Shown piece after piece: positions 10,174-19,031 of a stretch of DNA of 64,000 nucleotides. The translations under genes were made by a program, and so were the position numbers. Position 1 is the first letter of the stretch. Every line of letters starts with the position of its first letter. The notes under the pieces were generated by a model, which did no database searches, was not told where the DNA came from, and saw only the letters and a program-made list of their open reading frames with translations. The stretch is from Pseudomonadota bacterium (GTDB taxonomy: Bacteria; Pseudomonadota; Alphaproteobacteria; Dongiales; Dongiaceae), in contig JACPDN010000001.1 in assembly GCA_016183985.1 (NCBI GenBank), forward strand, positions 1-64,000. The letters are read 5' to 3'.

Positions 10174-11643
10174 CTACTTGGGATACGCCGTGAAGAAATA
10201 GAAGCCGCCCTTATCGTCCCGTTTCAGGCTAATGAAGGCATTTGTTTTTGGGACAACTGAGCCATCCTTCATAACGGTCATGCCGATCTGCGTGTTGCCC
10301 TGATAGGGTATGTGAAGTTTCGGCCGTTTCCCTTCCTTCATCCAGGCGACAATGGCTGCCTTGTTTTGCTGCAAGCCAGCCAGAACGACCCTCTCGGCCG
10401 TTTCCACGTCCGGAAAGCTGGAAGATGCCAATATCCTAGGTTCCTTCTTCAGACGATCTGTTAATTCCTCTTTGGTCTTTCCGACGTGCTTTGAAATCAC
10501 GTGGCCGTCCGGCCCTTCATTACCCCCGATCGACCGTTTGAAATAGGTGTCAACGGATGCCGGGTCGTTGAGATCGAGGCGGATATGATCAGGCTTGGGT
10601 ACTGGCAGTTCAGGTGACGGCTCACTGTCGATCTTGGGCCTTTCCGGCAGATCGTCGATCTTTCCGGCAACCTTCGCCTCGGCCCTGGCGACATCTTCGG
10701 CGGCATTCTCTATTTTGCGCGTTGCACCCAATACATTGGGCGTGCCCGGCAGGGCCGTCACCACCGTGCCCAGTATGTTGCCGAAGGTGGCCGTCTCAGG
10801 GTGTCTGATATATTGCTCGGTATCGGCGACAAGACTTAGCGCATCGCCATAGCCGGGAATCATGCCGGGCGCGGCTTCAATGACGGCGCCCACTTTCCCG
10901 GTACGCGCCCGCGCCGCTTCCGTTAGCGCCCTCTCTTCCCTGCGATTCTTTTCGTAATCCTCGGCAAAACTGCCATCGCCAAAAAGCGCATTGCCGGCTG
11001 CCGCTACATTGTCGGCATAGCCATTGGTCGCACCGTTGGCGAGGAGGCGTATGCCGTCATCGATCGCCTGCAACACCTCCTGCGGTGATGGATGGGGGGC
11101 ACCCTTTTGCGCCTCCGCCATGGCGGCGAAACGGCCGATGCCTGTTTTCGGCTGAGGAACGGCTGGCACCCTGTTGTCATTGGCAGCGGGCGAGGGGTTG
11201 CCATTCGCAGCTCGACTTGCAGCAAAGCGCGCCGCGATCACATCTTCGCCAGGCATTGCCGGCCCTTTGAGATCCTGGAGCTTCACGCCCTGGAACGATT
11301 GCTGGCGCAAGGCGCGCACATCGGCGGGTTCGATCGTGTTCCGGTTGGCGAAGCGATAGTTCCCATCGGGGCCGCGATAGACCGGTGCCGTCGCACCGCC
11401 GAGACCGCTCAAAACGACATCGCGCGTGTTGTCGTCGAGCGCCTGCCCCAAATGCCAATTATCGGCATGGACGCCACTGCGATAGGCGTCGACCCGCCAT
11501 TGCTTCTCACCGTCCGGTGAATCGAAATGAAAGGCACCGTCGCGCCATTCGCCCATGGCCCCGTCGGGCCGCTGCGGTATCGGTTTGCGGTTGCTGACCG
11601 GCGGCATGACCCATCCTGTTTTTGCCTTGACCTCTTTATGCAT
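10174..11643 (-). CDS. Polymorphic toxin with C-terminal bacterial RNase A-like domain
   Basis: The 489-residue protein has a variable, proline-rich N-terminal half, a middle segment with small-residue helices and a GMIPGYGD motif (about residues 225-310), and a C-terminal toxin domain from about residue 365. That domain matches the CdiA-CT RNase A-like fold: His386 in SKHVGKT, Arg397 eleven residues later, and Thr485/Tyr487 in the last residues FFTAYPK. The spacing equals that of the catalytic His, Arg, Thr and Tyr described for the Yersinia kristensenii toxin. It should cleave RNA. There is no haemagglutinin repeat stalk, no signal peptide and no Rhs, VgrG or TpsB gene nearby, so the delivery route is unclear. 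The upstream ATG at 11643 lacks a Shine-Dalgarno; ATG at 11607 (MPPVSNRKPI), preceded by AGGA, may be the true start. Confidence 0.85.
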   Translation of the reverse strand: MHKEVKAKTGWVMPPVSNRKPIPQRPDGAMGEWRDGAFHFDSPDGEKQWRVDAYRSGVHADNWHLGQALDDNTRDVVLSGLGGATAPVYRGPDGNYRFANRNTIEPADVRALRQQSFQGVKLQDLKGPAMPGEDVIAARFAASRAANGNPSPAANDNRVPAVPQPKTGIGRFAAMAEAQKGAPHPSPQEVLQAIDDGIRLLANGATNGYADNVAAAGNALFGDGSFAEDYEKNRREERALTEAARARTGKVGAVIEAAPGMIPGYGDALSLVADTEQYIRHPETATFGNILGTVVTALPGTPNVLGATRKIENAAEDVARAEAKVAGKIDDLPERPKIDSEPSPELPVPKPDHIRLDLNDPASVDTYFKRSIGGNEGPDGHVISKHVGKTKEELTDRLKKEPRILASSSFPDVETAERVVLAGLQQNKAAIVAWMKEGKRPKLHIPYQGNTQIGMTVMKDGSVVPKTNAFISLKRDDKGGFYFFTAYPK

Positions 11644-11668
11644 AACACATAAAGCGTAATTCTGTCAA
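11639..11668 (-). promoter_or_regulatory. Candidate promoter of the toxin/immunity pair
   Basis: A perfect TTGACA -35 box lies on the minus strand at 11663-11668. After 18 bases comes TATGCA (11639-11644), a moderate -10 match that overlaps the first possible ATG of the toxin gene. If this promoter is used, the first ATG would be untranscribed, which supports the start at 11607. Confidence 0.45.
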
Positions 11669-11684
11669 GAACAAAATAGGAACT

Positions 11685-12410
11685 CTATCGCGTGAGGCGC
11701 TCGATCAGCCGGTCGCGGGCGGTGAGGCGTTTCTCGGCAGCCGGTGTGGGGAGGAGATGGCCATGGATGAAATGGCCGGTGAGGCGCAGCCCTTGGGCCA
11801 GCGCGGTAGCGTCGGCCGTAAGCCCATCCTGAAGCAGGAAGCCCGGCAGCGGCAGCAGCCGTTCGGCATAACGCCCGGCCCCTTGGCGGCTCACCGCGCG
11901 CCCGGTCTTGGGTGAGACGAAGATGAGATCCTCGGTCGCCCCGGTGACCGCACAGCGTGAGAGGTCGAGGCCGAAACCGAGATCTGCCAGCAGCTTCAGC
12001 TCCCAGCGCAAATAGAGCCCCGCCCAGCCCGGCACGGCGGCAACGAGGCCCTGCACCAGCACGGCGAAATCGTCATGCACATCCTGATGCGGTTCGCGTT
12101 CGGCCAAGGTCGCATCGACCACCGCCGCGGCGGCGCTCATCGCCGCCAACCGATCCGCGTCATCGATGACATGCGCGATATTGGCCTCAAGCAGTTCGGC
12201 CTGGAAATGTCCCAGCTGTTCGGAAAGCCGCGCCCGCCAGTTGAGCGAGAGTTGATTGCCGATCTCGAAAACGGGCCGGTTCTTGCGCCCGGCCCCACCC
12301 TTAACCAGACCCAGATGCCGCCCATGCTCCCGCGTCAGACAAGCCAGAATGAGGTCGCCCTCACCATGTCGCCGCGCGGAAAGGACAAAGCCTGTATCTG
12401 TGAAATCCAA
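11685..12410 (-). CDS. recO: DNA repair protein RecO
   Basis: RecO, 241 residues, helps RecR load RecA onto SSB-coated DNA in RecF-pathway repair. The N-terminal OB-fold begins with the typical DTGFVLSARRHGEGDLI and continues to LVKGGAGRKNR. The helical C-terminal domain contains FGLDLSRCAVTG and the GxGxYAERLLPLPGFL block. Only one cysteine of the zinc site seen in some RecO proteins is obvious. It follows era and rnc at a distance on the same strand, the common alphaproteobacterial order. Confidence 0.93.
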   Translation of the reverse strand: MDFTDTGFVLSARRHGEGDLILACLTREHGRHLGLVKGGAGRKNRPVFEIGNQLSLNWRARLSEQLGHFQAELLEANIAHVIDDADRLAAMSAAAAVVDATLAEREPHQDVHDDFAVLVQGLVAAVPGWAGLYLRWELKLLADLGFGLDLSRCAVTGATEDLIFVSPKTGRAVSRQGAGRYAERLLPLPGFLLQDGLTADATALAQGLRLTGHFIHGHLLPTPAAEKRLTARDRLIERLTR

Positions 12411-12517
12411 GGAACCGGCCCGGTTGGTTTTGCGAAAGAACGCCTGATGTCGATCACATCATGCCGCCGCGACCCGCCGGCAGCAACAACCGCCCACTTG
12501 GCCGATGCGGCTCGACG

Positions 12518-12808
12518 CTAATGTTCGATCTCGCTTTCATCCGGGCCAACGGCCCCCTCGTCGCCGGTGAGGCTGGGCAATTTCGTCTGCCAGCCGACAC
12601 CAAGATCGATGATGCAGGTCAGTCCGGTCGGAAGCGTTTTGGTGACGGTGAAACTGCCATTCTCGCCGCCGAAGATTTCCAACATCGTCCCGTCGACGGA
12701 GATGCCGCCACCCACCTTGCTCTCGTGGTAACGTGTCGAGAGCAATTGCGCCATCTGCGGATGCGCCTGGCAGCGCGCCGTCTCCTCCGCCACTGCCGGC
12801 CCGCTCAA
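12518..12808 (-). CDS. Hypothetical exported protein, start uncertain
   Basis: The mature part, beginning EETARCQAHPQMAQLL and containing WQTKLPSLTG near the end, looks like a real small periplasmic protein with two cysteines, but I recognise no named function. The only initiation codon in frame is a TTG at 12808, which falls in the middle of a hydrophobic stretch. Reading further upstream in the same frame gives a good signal-peptide core (GGFVAIVVAILAALLSGPAVA), but this reaches a stop before any ATG, GTG or TTG. An ATG one frame away near 12855 suggests a one-base loss in the first codons. It may therefore be a recently broken gene. Confidence 0.6.
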   Translation of the reverse strand: MSGPAVAEETARCQAHPQMAQLLSTRYHESKVGGGISVDGTMLEIFGGENGSFTVTKTLPTGLTCIIDLGVGWQTKLPSLTGDEGAVGPDESEIEH

Positions 12809-13033
12809 CAGCGCCGCCAGTATCGCAACGACGATCGCAACAAACCCGCCCCACGCATCAGGGGCATCCTCGCATAAGCTCTCGTGTCATCGGGAACCTC
12901 CTTCCCAGGTCGATCCTGGAACGACGCATCCGATTATTACTTATAGATGGTCATCACGGCGCTTGGCAGGCGTTGCAACTTTCGCATGGCTACCGGCGCT
13001 CGCGATGTAAGTGACGCAAAGCTAAGCCCCTGT

Positions 13034-13957
13034 TCAGTCCTCGAAATCGAGGCCCATTTCGCGGTAGCGTTCCGGATCGTCGGCCCAGGAGCCGCGCACC
13101 TTGATGAAGAGGAAGAGATGCACCTGGCGCTCGAACGCCTGTTGCATTTCGCGCTGTGCCGCCTCGCGGATCATCTTGATCTTGGCGCCGCCCTTGCCGA
13201 TGACGATCGCCTTCTGACCTTCCTTGGCGACGAAGATCACCTGCGTGATCTTGACCGAGCCATCCTTGAATTCCTCCCAGGCTTCCGTCTCGACGGTGAG
13301 CGCATAGGGGACTTCCTCATGCAGCTGGCGGAAGAGATGCTCGCGCGTGATTTCGGCGGCAAGGAATCGCTGCGGCGCGTCGGTGATATGGTCTTCCGGG
13401 TAATGATGCGGGCCCTTGGGCATGCGTCGCCCGAGTTCGGCCAGCAGGTCGGTGACACCGTCGCCATGTTCGGCCGAGATCATGAAGGTGTCGGTAAAGA
13501 GCGTCTCCCCGTCTTCATTGCCGAGCGCATTGAGATCGGCGGTCTTGGCCAGCAGCCGCTCGCGCTCCTTCACCTGGTCGATCTTGTTGAGCACCAGCAC
13601 GGCCTTGCGCTTGTGCTTCTTCAGGCCGTCGATGATGCGGCGGGTATCGTCGTCGATATTCTTGCGGCTGGCATCGACCATGAGCAGGATTTGGTCGGCA
13701 TCGCCCGCACCCGTCCATGCCGCCGTGACCATGGCGCGGTCGAGGCGACGCTTGGGCGCAAAGATGCCCGGCGTGTCGACGAAGATCATCTGGACGGTGC
13801 CGTCCATGACGATGCCCAGCACCTTGGCGCGGGTCGTCTGCACCTTGGGGCTGACGATCGAGACCTTCTGCCCGACCACGCGGTTGACCAGGGTCGACTT
13901 CCCCGCATTGGGAGCGCCCAGCACGGCGATGAAGCCGCATGCCGTTTCAGTAGTCAT
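13034..13957 (-). CDS. era: GTPase Era
   Basis: Era, 307 residues, is an essential GTPase that binds the 3' end of 16S rRNA during 30S assembly. The G domain shows P-loop GAPNAGKST, G3 DTPGIFAP and G4 NKID; the C-terminal KH domain has the GKGGAKIKMIREAAQREMQ region. Length is typical. It follows rnc by 28 bases on the same strand, the conserved rnc-era coupling, so RNase III cleavage of the shared transcript may limit expression as in other bacteria. Confidence 0.97.
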   Translation of the reverse strand: MTTETACGFIAVLGAPNAGKSTLVNRVVGQKVSIVSPKVQTTRAKVLGIVMDGTVQMIFVDTPGIFAPKRRLDRAMVTAAWTGAGDADQILLMVDASRKNIDDDTRRIIDGLKKHKRKAVLVLNKIDQVKERERLLAKTADLNALGNEDGETLFTDTFMISAEHGDGVTDLLAELGRRMPKGPHHYPEDHITDAPQRFLAAEITREHLFRQLHEEVPYALTVETEAWEEFKDGSVKITQVIFVAKEGQKAIVIGKGGAKIKMIREAAQREMQQAFERQVHLFLFIKVRGSWADDPERYREMGLDFED

Positions 13958-13985
13958 CTAATTCCGCTTTCCGAGCTTCTCGGCA

Positions 13986-14750
13986 TCACGCCGGATTTGC
14001 CGCGACCTTGTGATCTTGCCCTGCATCGCCGGCCCGCACCAGCGCCAGAAGCAGGTTGGCTGCAGCCTGTTCCGCGGCGCGCTTTGAACGGCCGGCCCCG
14101 CTTCGGGCGGGATAGCCTTCGACCGCCACCTCGACCTCGAAGACCGGATCGTGCGGCGGGCCTTCGCTGCGGATCACCTTGTAGCGCGGCAGATTGAGGC
14201 CGGCCGCCTGTGCCCATTCCTGCAGCGCCGTCTTGGCATCCTGCGGCGGGGCAAGATCGGCCGACATCATTGGGCGCCAGTGCTTCTCGACGAAGCGCCG
14301 CGCGGCATCGACCCCGCCGTCGAGATAGAGCGCACCGATGATCGCTTCGCAAGCATCGGCCAGTGTCGCAGGGTTTTCACGCCCACCGCTTTCCTCTTCC
14401 CCCTTGGAAAGGATGAGAAAGCGGCCCAAGGCCAAACTCTGCGCGACCTGCGCCAATCCATCCTGGCGCACGAGCGAAGCGAGGCGTTTGGCAAGCGCGC
14501 CTTCGTCTTCCTCGGGGAAGGTTGCGAACAGCATCTCGGCCACAATGAGGCCGAGCACCCGGTCGCCTAAGAATTCCAGGCGCTGATTGTCGGCAACGCG
14601 CGGGTCGGCAGTCTTCGTGGACCGGCGCACGCGCTTGGTACGGTTGCGGCCGGTGGCACTTGGATGCGTGATGGCCGTTTCCAGCAGATCCGGCCGCGTA
14701 AAGACGTGACCGAAGATCGTGGCAAGCTCGCTATGGGCAGCCTTCGCCAC
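13986..14750 (-). CDS. rnc: Ribonuclease III
   Basis: RNase III, 254 residues, cleaves double-stranded RNA in rRNA maturation and mRNA control. The signature NQRLEFLGDRVLGLI (from about residue 54) carries the catalytic Glu and Asp, and the second acidic cluster lies in LADACEAIIGALYLDGG. A C-terminal dsRNA-binding domain runs from about residue 170 (LQEWAQAAGL). An unusual basic insertion (about residues 34-48, rich in Arg, Lys and Thr) precedes the signature motif. It is 4 bases downstream of lepB, so the genes are tightly coupled. Confidence 0.97.
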   Translation of the reverse strand: MAKAAHSELATIFGHVFTRPDLLETAITHPSATGRNRTKRVRRSTKTADPRVADNQRLEFLGDRVLGLIVAEMLFATFPEEDEGALAKRLASLVRQDGLAQVAQSLALGRFLILSKGEEESGGRENPATLADACEAIIGALYLDGGVDAARRFVEKHWRPMMSADLAPPQDAKTALQEWAQAAGLNLPRYKVIRSEGPPHDPVFEVEVAVEGYPARSGAGRSKRAAEQAAANLLLALVRAGDAGQDHKVAANPA

Positions 14751-14754
14751 CCGC

Positions 14755-15552
14755 CTACTCCACCAGATCGCCGAGACGCCGCCAACGCAGGGCCGTCACC
14801 CAGGTAATCGGGTTGGTGAGCTTCAGCGTGTTGTCATAGGACCAGAACAGCACCTTGGCCGGACCGATCAGGTTTTCGGCTGGCACGAAGCCGACATTGC
14901 CGAGCTGCGCCGGATCGGTGATGCGCGTATTGGTGTCGACCGGCATGAGGCCGGCAAGCACGCGGCTGTCGCTGGATGAATCGCGGTTGTCGCCCATCAT
15001 GAAATAGTGACCTTGCGGCACCACATAGATCGGCGTGTTGTCGAGCTCGCCCTGATCGCCGCGCGTCTCGATGATGTGGTGGGCAACGCCGCCCGGCAGC
15101 GTCTCGATATATTGCGGCGAGGCGATGCCGTTATCGAGGTTGACGAAATCCTCGATGCGCTCGCGCTTTACCGGCTCGCCATTGATATAGAGCAGCCCTT
15201 CCTTGACCTGGACCGTATCGCCGGGCAGACCGATCAAGCGCTTGATGAAGTCGGTCTGCGGCTCTCCCGGCGGACGGAAGACGATGACGTCGCCGCGCTC
15301 CGGCTCATCAGCCCAGACGCGCCCCTCGAGCGGCACGACGCCCCAAGGAAAGGAGAAGCGGCTGTAACCATAGGCCGTCTTCGAGACGAAGAGATAATCG
15401 CCGATAAGCAGCGTCGGGATCATCGAACCCGACGGAATGCTGAAGGGCTCGTAGGCGAAGGTCCGGATCACCACGGCGATCACGGCGGCCCAGATGATAG
15501 TCTTGACGGTCTCGAGGATCTGGCTGGGCTCGGTCTCTGTCTTTCGCGCCAT
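14755..15552 (-). CDS. lepB: Signal peptidase I
   Basis: LepB, 265 residues, is the inner-membrane serine protease that removes signal peptides from secreted proteins. One membrane helix is visible at about residues 16-33 (VKTIIWAAVIAVVIRTF). The catalytic serine is Ser43 in IPSGSMIPTL and the general-base lysine is Lys104 in DFIKRLIGLPGD. The C-terminal box with MMGDNRDSSSDSR is intact. It lies directly before rnc, as in most alphaproteobacteria. Confidence 0.97.
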   Translation of the reverse strand: MARKTETEPSQILETVKTIIWAAVIAVVIRTFAYEPFSIPSGSMIPTLLIGDYLFVSKTAYGYSRFSFPWGVVPLEGRVWADEPERGDVIVFRPPGEPQTDFIKRLIGLPGDTVQVKEGLLYINGEPVKRERIEDFVNLDNGIASPQYIETLPGGVAHHIIETRGDQGELDNTPIYVVPQGHYFMMGDNRDSSSDSRVLAGLMPVDTNTRITDPAQLGNVGFVPAENLIGPAKVLFWSYDNTLKLTNPITWVTALRWRRLGDLVE

Positions 15553-15728
15553 GGTGGGTAAAGCGGCCTTTTTTCGACGGAAGCGGGTGGGGCGTCAGCA
15601 TGCCCTTGCAGCATGCTTTTCGGGCGGATCAAGCCAGCCAGACCCTGCAAAGTCAAGGCTTTAAGCCCGATTTGACGTTGCAGCGACATGATTTTCGCTT
15701 GTCTTTCCGCTGGTTTAGCCAGCACCCG

Positions 15729-16136
15729 TCATTTCGCCGGGGCAGGCAGCGCGGAAATGATCACGATCGCCTGGGCGAGCGGGAAGTCGTCGGTGATGGT
15801 GAGGTCGATCTGTGCCACCATGCCGGGCGGCGTAATCTCCTCCAGCCGCCGCTGCGCCCCGTTGGTGAGCTTCAGGGTCGGCTTGCCGGAGGGGAGGTTG
15901 ACGACCCCCATATCCTTCATGAAGACCTGGTCGCGAAAGCCAGTCCCCAGCGCCTTCGAACAGGCTTCCTTGGCGGCAAAACGCTTGGCGTAAGACGCCG
16001 CCCGCTGCGCCCGCCGGTCGGACTTCTTCTGCTCCACCTCGGTAAAGACGCGCTGAATGAAACGGTCGCCGAAACGCTCGATCGATTTCTCGATACGCCG
16101 GATGTCGATGAGGTCGTTGCCGATGCCAAGGATCAT
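15729..16136 (-). CDS. acpS: Holo-[acyl-carrier-protein] synthase
   Basis: AcpS, 135 residues, transfers phosphopantetheine from CoA to acyl carrier protein and so activates fatty-acid synthesis. The two defining motifs are present: [13 protein letters not shown] with the magnesium-binding Asp near residue 8, and [18 protein letters not shown] with the second acidic residue. It is upstream of lepB on the same strand. The pdxJ gene often found before acpS in related genomes is missing; instead a palindromic repeat and rsh lie upstream. Confidence 0.95.
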   Translation of the reverse strand: MILGIGNDLIDIRRIEKSIERFGDRFIQRVFTEVEQKKSDRRAQRAASYAKRFAAKEACSKALGTGFRDQVFMKDMGVVNLPSGKPTLKLTNGAQRRLEEITPPGMVAQIDLTITDDFPLAQAIVIISALPAPAK

Positions 16137-16164
16137 GATGCGCTCACCCGATACTCACTTTTAA

Positions 16165-16244
16165 CGTCATCCCCAGGCGAAGTCCCGGGGATCCACTGGT
16201 GCCGCCCGCCAGACTGGATGCCCGGAACAAGCCCGGGCATGACG
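16165..16244. repeat. Palindromic intergenic repeat, family A, copy 1
   Basis: The element begins CGTCATCCCC and ends GGGCATGACGG, with internal GGATCCACTGG and CCAG...TGGATGCCCGG arms that pair with each other. The same outer design (CGTCATGCCCGGGC...GGGGATGACGG) recurs at 36937, 40021 and 52333 and in variant or partial form at 20976 and 43184. It lies between acpS and rsh. Confidence 0.85.
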
Positions 16245-16251
16245 GCCTTCT

Positions 16252-18396
16252 TTACCCCCGCGCCCGGTCCACCGAGTTGACTGACGGCGTCGCGCGCAAG
16301 GCGGCGATGATGTTGGAGAGGTGCTTCAGATCCTTCACCTCGACATCGACGATGATCTCGAAGAAGTCGATCGAGCGATTAATGATCTTCAGATTCGAGA
16401 TATTTCCCTGGTTCTTGCCGATCACGGTGGTGAGCGACCCCAAACTGCCCGGCTGATTGGCGATCACCACGTCGAGGCGGCCGGTATGCTGCTCGGCCGA
16501 ATTCTTGTCCTGGTCCCAGGCAACATCGAGCCAGCGCTCCGGCGTGTCGGCAAAGCTCTCCAGCGTCTCGCAATCGATGGTGTGGATGGTGACGCCCTTG
16601 CCGGTCGTCACGATGCCGACGATGCGATCGCCGGGCAGCGGATGGCAGCAGCCGGCAAAATGCATCGCCATGCCGGGGATAAGGCCGCGGATCGGAATCG
16701 CGTGACCGCCTTTGGCCTTCTTGGTATCGCGCTTCAGCGGCACGATCTTGTCGTTGGGCACGACTTGCGTCTTGTTGCCGGGGAAGATCGCGTTGACGAC
16801 TTCGCGGGCGCCCACCAGGCCTTCGCCGACCTGGGTCACCAGATCCTCGATCTCTTCCGCCTTGAATTTCTTCAGGACGCCGTCGACGGCTTTTTCCGTG
16901 TACTCGTAACCGGCATGGGCGAATTCCTTCTGCAGCATGGCGCGGCCAAGCTCGAGATATTGCGCGCGCTGCTGGGTGCGGATGAAACGGCGGATGCAGG
17001 CGCGCGCCTTGCCCGTGACGACGAAACGCTCCCAGGCCGGTGACGGCGTCTGCGCCTTCGAGGTGACGATGGCAACCTGGTCGCCGTTCTGCAGCTCGGT
17101 CCTGAGCGGCATGATGCGCCCGTTGATCTTGGCGCCGACACAGGTATCGCCGACTTGCGAGTGCACGGCATAGGCAAAATCGACCGGCGTCGCCCCGCGC
17201 GGCAAGGCGATGAGATCGCCCTTCGGCGTGAAGCAGAAGACCTGGTCCTGGAACATCTCGAGCTTGGTGTGCTCGAGGAATTCTTCCGGGCCGGAGGCGT
17301 GTTCGAGGATGTCCAGCAACTCGCGCAGCCAGCGATACTGGCGCCCGTCGATCTTGGTCGCACCCTGCTTGTAGCCCCAATGCGCGGCGACACCCATTTC
17401 CGCGATCTCATGCATGTTGTCGGTGCGGATCTGCACTTCGATGCGCATGCGCTGCGGGCCGATGATGCCGGTATGAAGCGATTGGTAATTGTTGGGCTTG
17501 GGCGTCGAAATGTAATCCTTGAACCGCCCGGGGATCATCGAATACTTGCCGTGCAGGGCACCCAACGCCTGGTAGCATTGGCCGATATCCTTGACCATCA
17601 CGCGGAAGGCCATGATGTCCGAGAGCTGCTCGAACTCCATGCGCTTCTTCTGCATCTTGCGCCAGATGGAGAAGGGTGTCTTCTCACGACCCGACACCTC
17701 TGCCGCGACGTCGGCTTCCTTCAGCGTCTTCGAGAGCTCGACAATGATCTTGTTTGAGATATCGGCACCCTGCTCACGCAAGTAAGAGAGGCGCTGCATG
17801 ATCGACTGATAGGCATCCGGATTGAGCTCGGCGAAGGCCAGGTTCTCAAGCTCGTCTTTGAGCTGATGCATGCCCATGCGCTCGGCGAGCGGCGCATATA
17901 TTTCCATCGTCTCGGCGGCGATGCGCCGGCGCTTATCCGCATTCTTGATGAAATGCAGCGTCTGCATGTTATGGAGGCGGTCGGCCAACTTCACCAGCAG
18001 CACACGGATGTCATTCGACATCGCCAGCACAAGCTTGCGGAAATTTTCGGCATGCTTGGTGTTGTCGGATTGCAATTCCAGGCGCGACAGCTTGGTGACG
18101 CCATCGACCAGCTGCGCCACTTCCTTGCCGAAGACATTCTGGACCTGCTCCAGCGTCGCCTCGGTATCTTCGACCGTGTCGTGCAGGAGGCCGGTGGCGA
18201 TGGACGCGGAATCGAGCTTGAGGCGTGTCAGAATCTCGGCGACGCCGAGCGGGTGCGAGAAATAGGGATCACCCGAGGCACGCGACTGGGAGCCGTGGGC
18301 CTTCATCGAAAAAACATAGGCGCGGTTGAGGAGATCCTCATCCGCGCCTGGATCGTAAGATTTCACCCGCTCGACCAGTTCGAATTGCCGGATCAT
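16252..18396 (-). CDS. rsh: Bifunctional (p)ppGpp synthetase/hydrolase
   Basis: This RelA/SpoT homologue, 714 residues, makes and degrades the alarmone (p)ppGpp. Domains in order are the HD hydrolase with ATGLLHDTVEDTEAT (from about residue 70), the synthetase with PFSIWRKMQKKR and NYQSLHTGIIGP, the TGS domain (from about residue 400) and a C-terminal ACT domain (about 640-710). The intact HD motif argues for a bifunctional enzyme, as expected for the single Rsh of alphaproteobacteria. It lies just downstream of rpoZ, the standard arrangement. Confidence 0.96.
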   Translation of the reverse strand: MIRQFELVERVKSYDPGADEDLLNRAYVFSMKAHGSQSRASGDPYFSHPLGVAEILTRLKLDSASIATGLLHDTVEDTEATLEQVQNVFGKEVAQLVDGVTKLSRLELQSDNTKHAENFRKLVLAMSNDIRVLLVKLADRLHNMQTLHFIKNADKRRRIAAETMEIYAPLAERMGMHQLKDELENLAFAELNPDAYQSIMQRLSYLREQGADISNKIIVELSKTLKEADVAAEVSGREKTPFSIWRKMQKKRMEFEQLSDIMAFRVMVKDIGQCYQALGALHGKYSMIPGRFKDYISTPKPNNYQSLHTGIIGPQRMRIEVQIRTDNMHEIAEMGVAAHWGYKQGATKIDGRQYRWLRELLDILEHASGPEEFLEHTKLEMFQDQVFCFTPKGDLIALPRGATPVDFAYAVHSQVGDTCVGAKINGRIMPLRTELQNGDQVAIVTSKAQTPSPAWERFVVTGKARACIRRFIRTQQRAQYLELGRAMLQKEFAHAGYEYTEKAVDGVLKKFKAEEIEDLVTQVGEGLVGAREVVNAIFPGNKTQVVPNDKIVPLKRDTKKAKGGHAIPIRGLIPGMAMHFAGCCHPLPGDRIVGIVTTGKGVTIHTIDCETLESFADTPERWLDVAWDQDKNSAEQHTGRLDVVIANQPGSLGSLTTVIGKNQGNISNLKIINRSIDFFEIIVDVEVKDLKHLSNIIAALRATPSVNSVDRARG

Positions 18397-18504
18397 GCGG
18401 TCCTCGATGTGTCGGCCGCATCTCCAGCGACCGCTTCGTCATAGGGGTGAAACCAATCCTTTCCCTTGTTCAGGAAACAGGTAACTGACGACAGAGATGC
18501 CGGG

Positions 18505-18894
18505 TCACTTGCCGTCATCGGCCTCCGCGGCATCCTCGAATTCACCGTCGATGGCCATATCGGCCTCTTCGGCTTCGTCATCGGAAATCTGCGCCTGCTG
18601 CATTTCAGCGAGGAGGTCGCCGGCGCCGGTGCCAAAGCCCGTGCCTTCTTCCTCCGGCTCGTCATTCTCGACATGACGCTGCAGGCCGGTGATCAGATTG
18701 TCATTAAGACGCTCCAGCACCACGGTCTCGTCCGCGATCTCGCGCAAGGCGACGACGGGATTCTTATCGTTGTCGCGGTCGATGGTCAGCTGGCCGCCGG
18801 CCGAAATCTCCCGCGCCCGCTGAGCGGCCAACATGACCAGGTCAAAGCGATTTGGAATCTTGTCTACGCAATCTTCGACGGTAACGCGCGCCAT
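18505..18894 (-). CDS. rpoZ: RNA polymerase omega subunit
   Basis: The omega subunit, 129 residues, assists folding of the beta' subunit. The family start [21 protein letters not shown] is unmistakable and is followed by [10 protein letters not shown]. The protein carries a long, strongly acidic C-terminal tail (about residues 75-129, rich in Glu and Asp), common in alphaproteobacterial omega proteins. It precedes rsh by 108 bases. Confidence 0.97.
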   Translation of the reverse strand: MARVTVEDCVDKIPNRFDLVMLAAQRAREISAGGQLTIDRDNDKNPVVALREIADETVVLERLNDNLITGLQRHVENDEPEEEGTGFGTGAGDLLAEMQQAQISDDEAEEADMAIDGEFEDAAEADDGK

Positions 18895-19031
18895 TTTCGA
18901 TAATCTCCAGGAATTCGTCTAATTGCCTGAACCTACTATATTGATTTTAGGGGTTCAAGGATGGGGGCCGCGACATGAACGAGCAGCCAATATGCCGGGC
19001 GTGCATGGCGCGGCGCGCTGCGGCAACCCCC

